A stretch of DNA of 64,000 nt from the NCBI RefSeq assembly GCF_964204645.1, contig NC_134030.1:18047110-18111109 (forward strand), given 5' to 3'. This stretch comes from Tubulanus polymorphus (Eukaryota; Nemertea; Palaeonemertea; Tubulaniformes; Tubulanidae). Numbering within the stretch: position 1 is the stretch's first letter; every line of letters starts with the position of its first letter. The position numbers and the translations under genes were made by a program. Of the stretch, positions 11,532 to 26,500 are shown one piece after another. The notes under the pieces are model-generated. The model was not told the origin of the DNA. It did not search any database and worked only from the letters and a program-made list of their open reading frames with translations.

Positions 11532-14500
11532 GTGAGTTAAAATGATGAACTACTTTTTAGCGAACCTATGTTTTGCTTTTGCTATCACTAGCTGATGACG
11601 TCATGCTTCCAATGCATTTGCCTATCTAGATGGTCCTGTGATCTGATTTTTTTATCGGAGGTGTCATATAGTATCTATTTTACGATCTGAAAATGTCATA
11701 TAATTCTGAACTCGGGTTTTTGTGAAATAATCGAACATATACCAAAATCGAAGCTAATTGCCGTTCTTTTTGTATACCATGCATGAAATCAAAATAGACC
11801 CGGACTGCTAGTACTATAAAGTTTTGGGTGTTGTTCAAACATTTCCACATAATTTTCGCTGGAAAAACGTCTAGATTTTCTCCCAGGCCGGTCTAAACGC
11901 AGGGGTCCGACTCGCACCTAACTCTCTAATTACATGGCTCGACCCTAAACTATGGTCTCTTGGATAGATCCAAGAAATATGGTAGCCTATAAGGAACATT
12001 TTCAAATTTCAAGTGTGGACAGAATGGTGGATTTTAATTTCAAATTCGAATCAATCGAGATCAAGGTTAACTTTTATTTCATAATATTTCAGTCGCAATG
12101 TTGATATTTTGTTTCAACAGATCAACTTTCGGTTTCTTTGATTATATTTGTGAATGACTCCAATGCGTCTCCGTACACTAGAGACACCGAGCACTACCGC
12201 GCATTTCCTGGTTTATTCACGTATTCACACGAGTACACGGTATTTCTGCTCATTGAAAGATATTCTATGAATAATGATTGTCATTGGTCCTTGGTGCCCG
12301 AAAATGTCTACTACAGCAAGATGTTAGTACGGGACGGACAGAATATTAATCCTTCGTCTATTACGATGTGATTGCAATTCAATTCAATGCGATCTAATTT
12401 TCACCTTATTTTTATTGATCTTACTCATTGTTTTACAGATACCGGTATCCCAAGAATGAATCACCACCTCGATTCATTGCAGCAGGAATTATAGATTTTT
12501 CGAAAGGCACGTTTCAGCAAATATTCTAAGACAAAACTTCTGATATGATTACGCCAGCTGGATTTGGCCTAGCTCCTATCCTATCTTTTGATATGAAAAT
12601 TATTATCTGAAAATAAATATGATTATTTTCTAAAGCAAGAGTTGCCGTTTGATTTCGATCGCTCCTTTGAAGGTTTGAAAGGCAATGTGTATATCGATTT
12701 TCCTCTTCCCATCTTGCCACCGGCCCTAGTGCAATAGGACCAGCGTCTAATTCATTTTAGACGTCTAAACTGCCTATAAGTTAATGGTCAGGTGAGCTAC
12801 AAGACCATTGGTCTTTTATAACTGAAGCGGCCGGTTTTATAGACTGATATTAAAAACAGCACCTGATGGAGTTGTACTGGGCAGTGTAAATGTATTACCA
12901 GGTACAAGAATGTAACATATATTGTGTTTTTGATATTACAGCACCTGATGGAGTAGTACTGGACAGCGTGACTGTATTACCGGGTTCAAGAATATTACGT
13001 ATATTGTGTATTTGATATTTCAGCACCTGATGTAGTTGTACTGGACAGTGTGAATGTATTACCGGGTACAAGAATATTACGTATATTGTGTATTTGATAT
13101 TTCAGCACCTGATGGAGTTGTACTGGACAGTGTGAATGTATTACCGAGTACAAGCATATTACGTATTGTGTATTTGATATTTCAGCACCTGATGGAGTTG
13201 TACTGGACAGTGTGAATGTATTACCGGATACACGTGTATTATTGTCGCAGGATGGCAAAAATGTCAGTATTACCTGTAAACAGAGCAACTCTAAAGCGAC
13301 TGGTGTACACTTCCAGCTACGAGTGAACAGTGGAGCAGGAGGGACCTGGACTCCATTACATACGGCACCAGCATCAGTTTGGGTTTTTAAACTGGAGGCT
13401 GGTAAACAATATAAATGTGTGGCCACAAATTCAGCGGGAACGAAAGAAAGTGAAATCTACCAATCAGATGTGATCAGTGAGTATGGGCCTTTGTTTTTGA
13501 CATTACACACGTCTGTACGATCATCGCATACACTCCTGCTTAACATCATTGTTTTCAGTGTCGTCAGTCGTTGGTTTTTGGAGAGTTCCGTTCAATTTTA
13601 AGTCCACTCTGGACTTAAGTCCGAGGGCCCAGTTCCATAGTCATAGCTTAGACTTAAGATCAATTCAAGACCATCTTAGTTCTATAGCCAATCTAACAAC
13701 TTAAGACCAGTCTTAAAATTTAAGGCCATTTTTGGACTTAAGTCTCAACTGAGGAACCGGCCCCAGCAGGCTATATTTTTACTTTTTAACACAAGTTTTC
13801 AAGGGAAATTTTGAAGGCGCTTCCATCAATTACCTTGATCTTTTGTGTATTTTTTAATCCCCAAGGGGATCTATCAGCGTGACAAAATTGGATTGATCAG
13901 ACCCAAGATGACCGTCCTGTGACCTTTTTGTGCCCAAAAAGGTCAATTTTGGCCCAAATTCCGAGACCTGTAGCTTGCTACTTGTTTACCATCTTTCATT
14001 GAAATGTGTGAAGAGTAATCTATGAGGAGGGATCTGTAACATGATGGGTTCTTGCGATCTGTTCAATATCACGCAATTGGCGGCCATCTTAGTGTCATCA
14101 ATTGACAGCCTTCATTCGGTAAAAGTCATCATTTGGAAAAAGGGTTTTTTAGGAAAATAAAAGCTGGTTTTAACTTATAATCTTGATATTATTATCAGCG
14201 CTGTCATAGGATACATCTCCTCACTTGGAATTGGGGATACCCAGTTTTTGGTTCTCACCAACAATAGGGGTTGAATATTGAATCATACACAATTTGTTTA
14301 TTTATATTGGTACCTATGCATACTTTGTAATCACAATCGGTTACATAATTTTAGCTCATACATATTTGTAGTAAGTTTCAATATCATTGGTTTTTGTATA
14401 TGGTCAGCGGGGGGCGTTGGATAGTGGAATAATTCAGTATTTCCCTAGTATGTTGGTGCCTAGGCATAATTTGTTACCACAATCAATTGACAGTGTAGCT

Positions 14501-17500
14501 AATGAAATTTTCTGATAATTGTGGTAGTTTCAGGGCTATTGCTTTTTGTATATGGCCACCAGGGGGCGTTGAATAGTGGAATAACTTAGTATTTCCATAT
14601 TACTTGGGTACCTAGACATATTTCGTTACAACAATCGATTGCAAAATTGTAGCTCATGACATGTACTATGATTGTGGTGAGTTCCACGGTCTTCGGTTTC
14701 AGTATATGTTCATCAGAGGGCATTGAATTTTTTGAAATTGTTAGATTGTTGGACATTTCAAAGCACTTTCCAATTTGGGCATGGTATCCCTGGACCCCGA
14801 GTTTGGTTCAAATCAATCATAACCCACGTGAAGAAACCCTGTATCCAATAATGGATGTTTCCAAATCATAAGGCGCTTTTTTAATTACTTGGATTTCGGG
14901 AGTTTGGGAGGAAATCTTTGGTCGGGTAAAGGGAATAGATAAAAAAAAAACACAACTTTTTCTTTATTCTGAGATGGTGTACACTTTTATGTGGGTGGAA
15001 TAGAAAAAAAAATTCTCTTTTTTAACCTATTCCTTTAGGCAGAATTCAAAAGGAATCCACAACAAATTTGAAAATGTCATTTTCAGTTAAGAATCTAAGA
15101 TTCAAAAGTAATTGAGCTGTTTTATGAATTGCTTGGATTTCAGATCGATCGCCGAGAATCCAGTCATGTAAGAATTCCAATTTCATCTCAAGTATATAGG
15201 ATAGCTAACGGCTCTCTATTATTAAATCTACACTACAGAGTTAAGTTAAACCCTGTAATTAAATGGAGATGTATCGCAACTGCTCTGTGTAAGACTATCG
15301 CGGACTGGAACTTACGTCATTTCACTAGACAGTTTATAAATCAACAAAGAATAGAATTAATTGATTCACTGATGAGATTTCAAGCTTCACATGTATTTTA
15401 GTTGCGTCAAGTCTTTGAATAACAATACATAATTTACAAACAGGCCATGTTTCAGCACCAGATGGCAGCACAAGACGGCACGATTTAATTGTCGCGGGCT
15501 ATACCGTTGAGGTGCTCGAATCCTGGCACAGTCAGCTTAACCGAACGAACGCGTTTTTGCAATACGTGTGTAAGATGCTTGCAATTTGGTAATTTTTTTC
15601 GCTTTGGGATAGAAAATACTAACGGGGAACGCATTAGAAAATGAGATATAGATTTTTATTTTTCTATTTTTCTTATTTCCGTTTTTTGTTAGGGCGGGGA
15701 GCGGACTTAAAAAAAAAACAATTTTTATTTTATTCAAGAAAGCCAGGAATTCTCGGCGGAGGATCCGAAATCCAAGTAATTAGAAAAAAAACACCTAAGC
15801 AATCATGTGTCTTTTGTGAACACTATATTTTTTTCGATACTAACTCCGTGAGCTTAATTTCGCCATAAGTGTCGTATTCATTGTGACCCTGATATTCAAA
15901 ACCAGCGTGAAAACTAAAATCAAACTCTTAATCGAACAAGAAACTCATTTTCACAGACTCAGATAAAATAAGATGACTTTTCATGTGCTAAACAGTTGAA
16001 GAAACGCAACTCTTGTAATCTTGATTTTTTACTCAATTTACTTTTGATTCCTTCAGTCATTTTGAAGAGCAAACAGAAATTATATCGTAATGTAAATCTT
16101 TTATAGGTATAAACATATTTGAAAACCCGTGTAAACTGGCTGTATTCCAATCACTGGTTTGTACTTGTAAAGCCACAAGTATGATTGGTAATCGAAACAT
16201 CAAAGTAAAATGGTATGCCGATGGATATGAAAAAGACTTAACAGATATTGATAAATTACCCGAGCAAGGCGTAAATACTCCGTTGGAAGATGGAGTTATC
16301 AACAGGAATCAGATGTATTATCTGTACATGCAACACGCAACATTGATTCAGTGTCGTTTATGGAAGTATAATCGGATAGAACTACCGGAACCACTTCAAA
16401 ATCAAATACTACATCAAACTAAGATGGACGTTACGTGTAAGTAAAGAAACATTTCCGTAACAATATCCAGACTACATCAGTCTGGTGTTGGTTTAGAACA
16501 TTTGTCCGAGGTGTCCAGATATGAATGTCTCTGTCTGAGGGTGTCCTACAAGTGACTAGCAAACAACTAACGTCGCATGAGACCTGAGCCAGTTTCAGGA
16601 GGCCACGGTGCATTCTCCCCCTGCTGCGGACGTTATCAGGTCGTTCGTGAATTTTTTTTTTTGTCGAGACAATAGAAATAATAGAGAGGACAAACAACGA
16701 CTATATGTATTTCCTTTCTGAAATCCAATCTTCTAGAGAAAAGTTTATACCTTGTATGATAAGGGTTCAAAATTTCAAAATTTGGATGTAAAAATTGTTT
16801 TCGCTTCAAAGTGATTGATTTAGTAATCTAGCGATTGATTTTTCACTTCCTGGTGATTAGACATTTATGTTTGGGCTCAAGTTCAATGTTGTACCGCCCG
16901 ATATCAGCCAAAACATCTGCCATCAATTGGAGAAAATCGTTTTCCCTGCTACAATAAAGAAGTTTCCAGTTTCTAGGCGCCATTTTGTGGCGGTCCCTCG
17001 AGTTCCCCATTTTCGAAATAATTTACGCTCATTTTTAAAACATAAGTTTTGATTGAATATCAAATAGCTCTGCTTACTTGATTAATACACCATTTTAAAG
17101 GAAATGAAATGCAGATGTTTGCCGGTGATTCGGCTCAAGTATAGTTTACGGAAAAGTAGAACGACGAGACTTATCATAAGAAAAAAATCAATATGCCAGA
17201 GATCAATGTAGTTTAGTTTAACTTGCCGACATCACCGACATTGCCGACATTGGGAAAGAGATTTTTAATGTAGGTTAGTTTAACTTGCCGACATCGCCGA
17301 CATTGCCACTCACGAAAGGGGTCAGGACTCTGTTAGAGAGTGTGTTCGTAAGAACATTGCTTTTGTATTTTTTAGATTTTGATCACTCATTCACCTGATG
17401 GAGCTTCTACACATTAGTAGCGAAAGCTTGTGCGTCAAATAAATAGTTAACCTATACAGTACTACACGTCTCGTTACTGATCACAAGAAAGACAGTGAAA

Positions 17501-20500
17501 ACGAATGTTTTGTTTTTTCAAACAGATTTTGCACCAGTTTACAAGAAATCCAGTGAAAATGAAACATACGCAGCGTATATTGTAACAGTTGATAGTCACC
17601 CATCGACTCAACAAGTTACATGTGACCCTCCAGCTGTCGTTCAAAAACTATCAAACTTTCGGTGGAACGTAACGATACCTATCGTAAATAGTATCATAAC
17701 TGACTATAGAGGGCAGTGTTTGGCTGATGGTATTAATGAAAGGGTGATTGATGTCGCTGGTTATCATAACGCCGGTCCAACTGATGAACCAGGTAAGATT
17801 GCGGGTAAAAATTGGATGAATTTTATCTGAATCTGAACAAATGATTTAAGTCCCGGTTGCCACGTGATAAAACTTCATTAATTCTATGCAATCAAACAAT
17901 TTAGGGAGGGCTCAAATAGTACGTACAATTTTAGGGGGATGAGGGATCGTGGAAGTACTAAGGGGGGGGGGGGTTAAAAACGTCAAACATGATCAGACGT
18001 ACTCATTAAGTAAGTGTAAGTCATCATTTCGATAAGTCGTCACATCACTGAAGTCTTCGATATTCTTGTGTCCCAATATTATTTGTATCTCTAATTCTAT
18101 ATACTGTATTTCCAATTTGGATAAGTCAACATAATTGCACATTATGCACATAATTGCACATAATGCGGTAGAGTCTCATGATGTAATCAGATTTGAGTCT
18201 CTGCACGGTAAGAACAGCATGACAATCCTTTAAAAGTGTCATTTCTCAGTATCAACTGACCTCGGCATATTTCATTATTTGTGAATATATCACATTCAAA
18301 TGTTACACTTTGCACAATAATTCACATTTTCTACTTTACATTTTGAAGCCGTTTGTTATTGGTGTTTTGCATTTCACTTATTAACTTTATTTAGAGGCTA
18401 TTTGAGCTTTGAAAATAAGGAGACAGATATTTCTTGCTTGACCTATTTAATTATTCAATTTAATTGCTGTTACTTTTATCAATAGTAAAAACAGAAATAT
18501 TTCTAGCTTTTTCTTTGCACAATTTAATGAAAATTGCTGATTTGTTTGAAATCCAGTTCCCGAAGGAATGAATGGAGGCAGAGTGGCTGGTGCTGTAATC
18601 GGTGTACTGATATTACTGATTCTGATAATACTGTTTATACTGTGTCATTGTGGCTGCTGTAAGTTTTACATAAAACCATCATTAAATCTAGATAATGAAA
18701 CAACAATAAACAAACTGCAGAAATAAAATACTGTATTATTTCTAATTGACAGTGCGGTGTAGAGAACCTAATGATGAACTGTGTAGATATGGAAATTGTA
18801 AGTTCTGTAATAATCGGCTAATTTTCCCTGCGTAAGCCATGTGAGTGTTAACATGCTGTACAGTATTTTATTTTGTTTTCCAGTACTGTGTTTCTATAGA
18901 AAACCTGCTGATAAACTGTTTAGATGTAATTGTCGCACCGAGAACTCGTCGGACAATGAACTATGTGTTTGTTGTTGCTGTAAGTGTCATAGAAAAATGC
19001 CATCATAGAATCTTAGAAAGGATTATCGCAAATTAGAATATTTTGTTTGTTTGTTTTCAGTGACTTGCAAATTACCTGCTGCCGATGAACCTGGTGATAA
19101 GGATGACTCCTCAGATGAACTGTGTCACTGTTGCTGCTGTGAGATCTATAAGAAAACATTCTTTGAAACTGATTATGATTGATATTCAGTAACTGTAGAA
19201 TAAACTGCTGTATTTTTTTTCTATTTGCAGTGCTGTTGAGAAGTGAGCCGTGTACATGTAATTGCTGTAAGTTGTATTAACATTGAAAACATTGATGATT
19301 AATCCTGCAAAATTAACTGTTATTGTCATTGGATATTCATGCATTTGAATTCAAAGTCCAAGAGTGTTTGAAAGTCTTTGGTCACAGTTTGTATCGATGT
19401 GAATATTCTTCAGACCGAGTTCATCATAGATGATTTAAATCAGATGCGTGCCCATCAGGTGGCGTGGTCACGTGGGGAGTAACACTGAAAACCTTGAGAT
19501 AAGTTAACTCAAGTGCGACTGACGTTATTGTCCGATGGCGAACTAGTCGTGGGCGGCTGCTCTCGCTGCCCTACCGGCGTCTTACAGTCGTTGAAATGCC
19601 CAAACACTTATAATAAGACGGCGGGGCTTTTGGAATAATTTTCTCGAAAAAACGCCAAAAATTTTCCCAAAATCTCGAGAAATTAATTTTCTAATTCGCA
19701 AACTGGACGGTTTAAACACATGAAGGTTACGCAGTATCATCGGTTCAATTGTCTCAAAATCTATCATAGCATTAGCTGCATCTACGATATCCAAATCACA
19801 GCATCATCCATTTTCTTTGTTGGATCAATATGTCAGGTTTTGTCTGTGAGGTGAGTGTAGACAAACAGTATTTGAGTTTTCTAATTTACAGTACCGTTTT
19901 TGGTTCCGAAATCTAAAGATGCGATTGAATTGTTGCGTTGGACAAGTGAAACCTGGTATGAAAAAGGTAAGATTCTCTCACATGATTTACTGCACATATT
20001 CTCAGATATCGGTTTGATAATTTTAGGTGTTGTTTTCTTTGTAGATCATGAGAATTGGGTGAAAACACGTGACCAACTGCAGCCAGGTATTTATAGAATT
20101 ATTAACCCTTTATTTCTATAATATGTAGAATATCTTGCATGAATACAGTTCATAGTTTTAGAAATCATTCACTAATAATCTGGTCCCGGTTTTATAGACT
20201 GGTATTATCTTTAACCCGGGGTTAACTATATTCATTATCAATTAGGTTAACCTCGGGTTAAGGTTAATACCAGTCTATAAAATTGGGCCCTGAATTATAT
20301 CCAACAGATATTGTTTCATTATAACAACTGTAATTATCAACTTAAGTTTGTGCTTTGCTAACGACGTCGGTAGTTTAAAGAATGTCATGATTGGAATCAA
20401 GATGGCTGACTGGTGCATTTTTGCATATTTTTGAAGGCGCTTCAGTCAATTGAGATAAGGTTTAATCTGCAGCCAAATATTGAGCACAATCATCCTTTTT

Positions 20501-23500
20501 GCAAAATATTGAAGAACTTTTTGATCAATTGTGTTAGTTAAGTGAGATCAGAGCGGTGAACGTTGGTCTATGAACCGGAGTTCACTGCCGACTCATCATT
20601 TCTCTCCGGGAAGGGGCCGAGGTCACCACCCCACCCCCATCGGAGTGAACAAGTTTAGGCGACCAAGCCCTCCCAGGTCCGTCACCTGCGAGATCGGAAC
20701 TCTTTTGGTTAACAATGTTAGTATACATCATTGTAAATTGGGTGTCCAATATTGGTTATTAGTACATTATAAAATATAAAGCTGCGTCCTAGCCATGTAG
20801 CCGCGATGGTCTAGTCATGTGGTATGACCGCCTTAAAAAATAGGGAACCGGTCTACGTGTATAGATCCTACTACTACCATGAACCTATCTGGTTCTTGTG
20901 GTGTTTGGAGCGACAATGCGCCTAGATCGCTTACGAATCTTTATCACGGATCTCTGCTTCAATAGCAAGATTATGCTCAAGTCTATGTGCTGATGACTTA
21001 TGGACACCTAGCGCGTTACTACTACTGAATTTCCTACTACATTGAAAGTCACCTTCGTTACTTCCGGTCGCCATAAAATTCTAGTAAGCAAACTGGACAC
21101 ACTTATGGTGGGTCCGACCCTCTATGCAATACCAGATCTCGGCATCCGTCAACTATCGGCGGATCACATTGACTAGCATCGCTAGTAAAATTATTTTCGT
21201 TAATACGTTTCGGAACCAGTTACAAGTGCCCCTGCAATCGGGTGGTTAGCCCAATCCAGCTTAAGGCGGTTGGGGAGGTTATTACCGCCTCCCCGCTCGG
21301 CCAGGTGGTGATTTTGTCAGCGCTACTCGTGTAGCCGGTTTCCGGTCGCAGCCGCCTGGCCAGTAACTTTGGTTCAGTGGGCACACCACGCGGACCTACT
21401 TACTCCCCTCCAAACGAAATTTTTGATGATGAGTTAAGGGTTGGAGAGTTTCAGCTTTGCAACTTTAGTTTCTAACCTGGACCGTCTGCAGTCCAAAACA
21501 TTTGCCTGGCAGCCATTGTTTTACACAGAAGTTACCACTTCAAGACATTTGGGTTAATTGTCTTGACGTTTGAAATATATTATAAATTATTATACCCTGA
21601 ACACAACACCCTGCCACATAAACATTTGGCCGACTGGTTTTCGTTTTCAAAAATCAGTACTGTTTTTTAGGTTTTGTGAGATTTTTTAAGACGCTTTGAT
21701 AGATTTTTTATTGATGTTTGTTTTATACATGTACTTACCCTAAATGTATCAGCAGTTATAAAAATGTAATAGTTACAGCCGAGACTATTGTTGTTTGGCA
21801 GCGGCGGATTCGGGCTGGTCCGAGGTTCGAACCCCCTTTCTGACCAAGTGCCCAAAATAAAGGCTTCTCATCCCTTGTACTGGTCATTATCTAATGTGCA
21901 CTAAATGTGCATAAAAATGATGTACCTAGATTATCAATTATTTTGCACTTCGTGCCTGCGACCCTTGCAGGGCCACTCAACACCAACAAAAAGTGCCCTT
22001 TCGTATAAGATGAACCCTTTTGTGACCAAGTGCCGGAAATATAGGCTTCTGCTCGGTACTGATCATGATCTAATATGGCACTAAAGTGAAATAAAAATGA
22101 TGTACCTATACGTACAATATTTACACTTTGCGCCTGCCACCTATCACAAATAAAAAGTGCCCATCTCATGTGAGTTGAACCCCTCTTTCTGACAGCGTGG
22201 ATCCGCCCCTGTTCGGTAAAATCAGCAGTTTTGCACAATTTGTTGACTCATATGTTGAACCAGCATGTTATGTTTTATTGTATGTTTTTGGTTGATTTTA
22301 AATACAATTAACTCACAATTAGGGGCGGATCCACCGTATTCCATGATATAGTCAGAAAAACGTGATCAACATATATTACTAGATGCCCCTTTGTATACAT
22401 CTCGTTGAGGTGATGAATGTAAATAAATTTCAAATTTCAAAATTTCATGATTCAAATTTTAAAATGAAAATGATTCAAATTTTTAAAACTGCGGATTTAG
22501 ATTTAGAGGATTGGAAATGCGGGGAACGAGAAACGTTTTTTTTTCATGTCAATCTGTAGCTAATATGTTTAATAGTTAAAACTGGAGACTTTGAGGTCAT
22601 TGAAAGGTTTTTCAGTCCAGGTATATTAGATATTTATTGTAATTTCATTTAGATTAAACAATATAAACTCAGAGAGTTCATTTATAAATCAGCAGATTGT
22701 TTGTAACTTCGATGAATTCATTTAAAAAATGAATTTAAAATAAGTTTTTCTTTTATAGGAATTGTTAGAATAATCGGCGATGTTTACGGAACTGAGAATG
22801 ATTGGGAGATAACGAGAGATGAGGATAAACAAGGTAAGAGTAGTGAAAGGTATGAGTAGTCAGAGGTAAGAGTAGTGAGTGGTAAGAGTGGAGAGGTAAA
22901 AGTGGTGAGAAGTAAGAGGCGTTACAGGTAAGAGTAGTGAGTGGTAACAGGAGTGAGAGGTAAGAGGAGTGAGTGGTAAGAGAAGTGAGTGGTAAGAGGA
23001 GTGATGACTCAGTTGCCAGGGGAAGTGCAGAACCGGATGTTTGGTCTCTTGCAACCGTGCATAGTACATACCATACTGTCTCTAAATATGACACTTCTAC
23101 CTCCTATCTTCATCCAGCAGTAATTCAAACTGTTTGATGCACAGTTTATTTGATTATTGAACAAATACTTTCTATATTTCATTTCAGAAAAAGCTATCAG
23201 AGAATTCTTATTCCAACAGTTATCACGTGATCAAAGTAAGTTATTCTTTACCTATAGTTTGTGTTAAGTTCATGTACGTGAGTTGTGTGAACATGCACAT
23301 GTGTGTTATGTGAACATGCGCATGTGTGTTATGTGAACATGCACATGTGTGATATGTGAACATGTATGTTGCGTGGAAGTCACCTCTAGGCTCCATCATG
23401 ACGGTAGAAAATATCTCAGCAGGAAAATAACGATAACTATAATGTTTTAATATTGAGCCGCAAACGATCTTGTCGTGACACCAGATAGGACAGTAACTAT

Positions 23501-26500
23501 CGTTTCTGAGCTGCGCACAACTAATCCCGCGTATTTTTATAAGCCTCTAAATAATACGTCATAATCACGTGCAGCAGTGTTACACACATTTGTAAACCGA
23601 TTAGAGATCACACTCTAACATTGTACATGTGTGTTATATGAACATGCACATATGAGTTATGCATGCAATGTACATGTGCATGCATGTGAGTAATACTTAT
23701 GTGATGTATGTGAACAAGTAAATGTGAGTTAAGTTAATATAAGAGTTTAATGTCGGTGTATTTTCAGGTATGTTAGATTTGGTGAAAGAAATCCTAAGTA
23801 AGTTTACGAAATGACTCAGTATTTCCTCTTCAACTCGAATCATGGATTCAAATGAGTCTATAATTATCTATTGACAGGAAAATACGCGACAATAAACGAT
23901 TTAAAAACGAAACTATTTAATGAGATCGGTAAGATTCGGTTGAATACAGTTATTGGTGTATGAGTTTATTGATTATTATTCTACTGTTAACTCTTATGTT
24001 ATGTTGTAAATGTATTACAGATAAACTACTGAACAAAAAGAGGTCAATAGATGGCGCTGATGCAGTTTACAATAGAGATGAAGGTACTTTACTGTTCAAA
24101 CTTTCAGCTTCGCTGATAGAAATGTAGCGAATTCAACATGGCCACCTGGCAGCCTTTTTGCAATAAGTCTATAAACCTGATAGAAGCGACCAGTTGAGAA
24201 TTTGCAATAATTCAGTGTGTTATTTCGTAAATGGAATGTTATTCTAATCGCATTTTTGCCTAAATTCGTTCCATTTTGCACGATTCGATACATTCAGAAA
24301 TACTCAAGTTACAACAACATAATCAGATTTACACAATCCAGAACAAAGAAACTGAGAAATAAGATTGAGAAATAAGATGTGATATAAACTAGGGGTAATG
24401 ATACAACATGAAACAGAATTTCCAATCTATTTCTTTGTTTCAGATGAAGTTCATGTTAGTTTTATGACGCAATTGAATGAAGAGAAAAGACCCTTGACAG
24501 ACAAAGAGAAAGAGTTCACCAGGGATGGTCAGTAAACTATGAAATCGATCTGAGTTCAATTATAAGTTGACTACACAGATTTACCACAGAGTCTGAAAAG
24601 TGCTTCAAAAAATTACTGACGAAAATTGCTAACCTTTTGAAAAAAGGTCTTCCGCATTTTTCAAATTTGTCGCTAATGTTTTAGGATTTATCTGTATTTA
24701 TAGATTTGCAAAATGAAGCGAGCGCCAAAAGAGCAACTGCTCTGTGTGAATCACATTGAGCTTTTATTGGAAGTTATCAAACATCATTTTAAATATTGTA
24801 GTTTTTGTAAGTTTCAAATCTCCAGTAAACGGTTATAATGAATTTCTATATTTTCAGTCGCTTTATCAGTTGAAGCTATTGTTGATTTGTTTGCTGATAT
24901 GTCCGGTAGGTTCCATAAATCATTTCAGTAAAAATACTGTGGAGTTTGTTGTGGAATCATTGAATAATTGATTGTGTTTATTTTTACTGTAGATGCTGAA
25001 TTATGTGAACGAGGAATATTCAACATTAAACGTAGGTTTTAATTCTCATTTATCCTCGACTGAGTTTATAAATACATGAGCTCTATAATCTACTGTACAT
25101 ATACATGTGGGTTCTCTCCGTACATGTACATGTGAGTTCTCTGTACATGTACATGTACAACTGAGCTACATGTACATGCGAGTTCTCTGTACTTCTCAGT
25201 CCTGTGCGAACTATTTTCTTCAAACACTTTTACTTTATATTTCAGCTACTGATGAAATTGCTGGTAAGTTATAATATTCACTATGATGTATAAACTGGTG
25301 CTGAGGCCGTTCAATTATAACTGAAATATCGCTGTATCTTTTTATAGATATGTTTGTAAAAGAAACACTTCAAACAGAAGTTAAACAACAGAATGGTGAG
25401 TTTTCACTGAATCTATCAGGGGGGCTGACAACTGTAAACTGATTACAAATTAAACATAGTTTGTCTAATTACAGGAAACCCCGTCACACAAATAGAAATC
25501 CAGAAAGTAACTGATGAAACAAGGATAGGTGTGTTATACAATAAATTAATTATCATAATTTATCCATAATTTATTCTATATTGTCAAGATTAAAACTATC
25601 TACCGGTACTAAAATCATGGATAGAAATTTACCCCGCAATTGTAATATCTTTATGGTTGGTATTACAGAAATGGGAGTGGTTCACCGAACCGTTTTGTGA
25701 ACAAAGATATTTATGGTAAGACTGAAAATGTTTTCATTTAGATATTATTCTTTCCTTAATATTCACGCTAATTACAAATCGTTTCGTGAATGAGGATTCC
25801 GGTTTACAATAAAACCAGCTACCCGGTAATGTGCAACAAATGGCAACGTTGTCAAAATTCATCGGCTTTGTGGCAAATTTAAGGTTTTATAAAACCCGGT
25901 TAATCCACATGTATTTGGATGAAATTATAGTTTGAACTGATCCGGTCAATATTTATGTCATTTCATTCATGTATTCATTTGCAGAATCAGTTTTATTGGC
26001 GTCAAGTTTGCAGAAATTAGAAGAGAACAAACATTCTACAGAACTAGATAAAAGTGAGTGTAAACTTTCTTTGTCCCTCGAACTAAATTTACAGAGTATT
26101 TGATGACCATGAATTGAAAATGAAATTTATTGATGTCATCAGATTATCAGAGGCATCTGTTTTGATTCAGAACCAAGTTTTAGCCGACAGTATGTATCGA
26201 TGTGAATATTCTTCAGACCGACCTCATCGTTGATGATTAAAATCAGTTGCATTTGAACTAGAAAGTTGCCCAGTTAGTATCATGGGAACAAAATCAATCG
26301 TAGCTTGAATTAGATTAGATTATTCTTCATCGCTCCAAATTGCTGAATTGACCATGTTTTGATTGCCATGCACATATCCAATGGGGTGGCTCTGACAATA
26401 TCCAAATCATATTATCATTAGAGGATGGCTCCGGGTGGATTTCTGTCAAAATGTTCCATTTTGGGAAATTGTTTGATTTGATAAGCTGTTCAACTGTTTT

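Noticed and set aside
23270-25200. CRISPR-like spaced repeats
   Set aside because: The units are contiguous minisatellites without unique spacers, and this is animal DNA.
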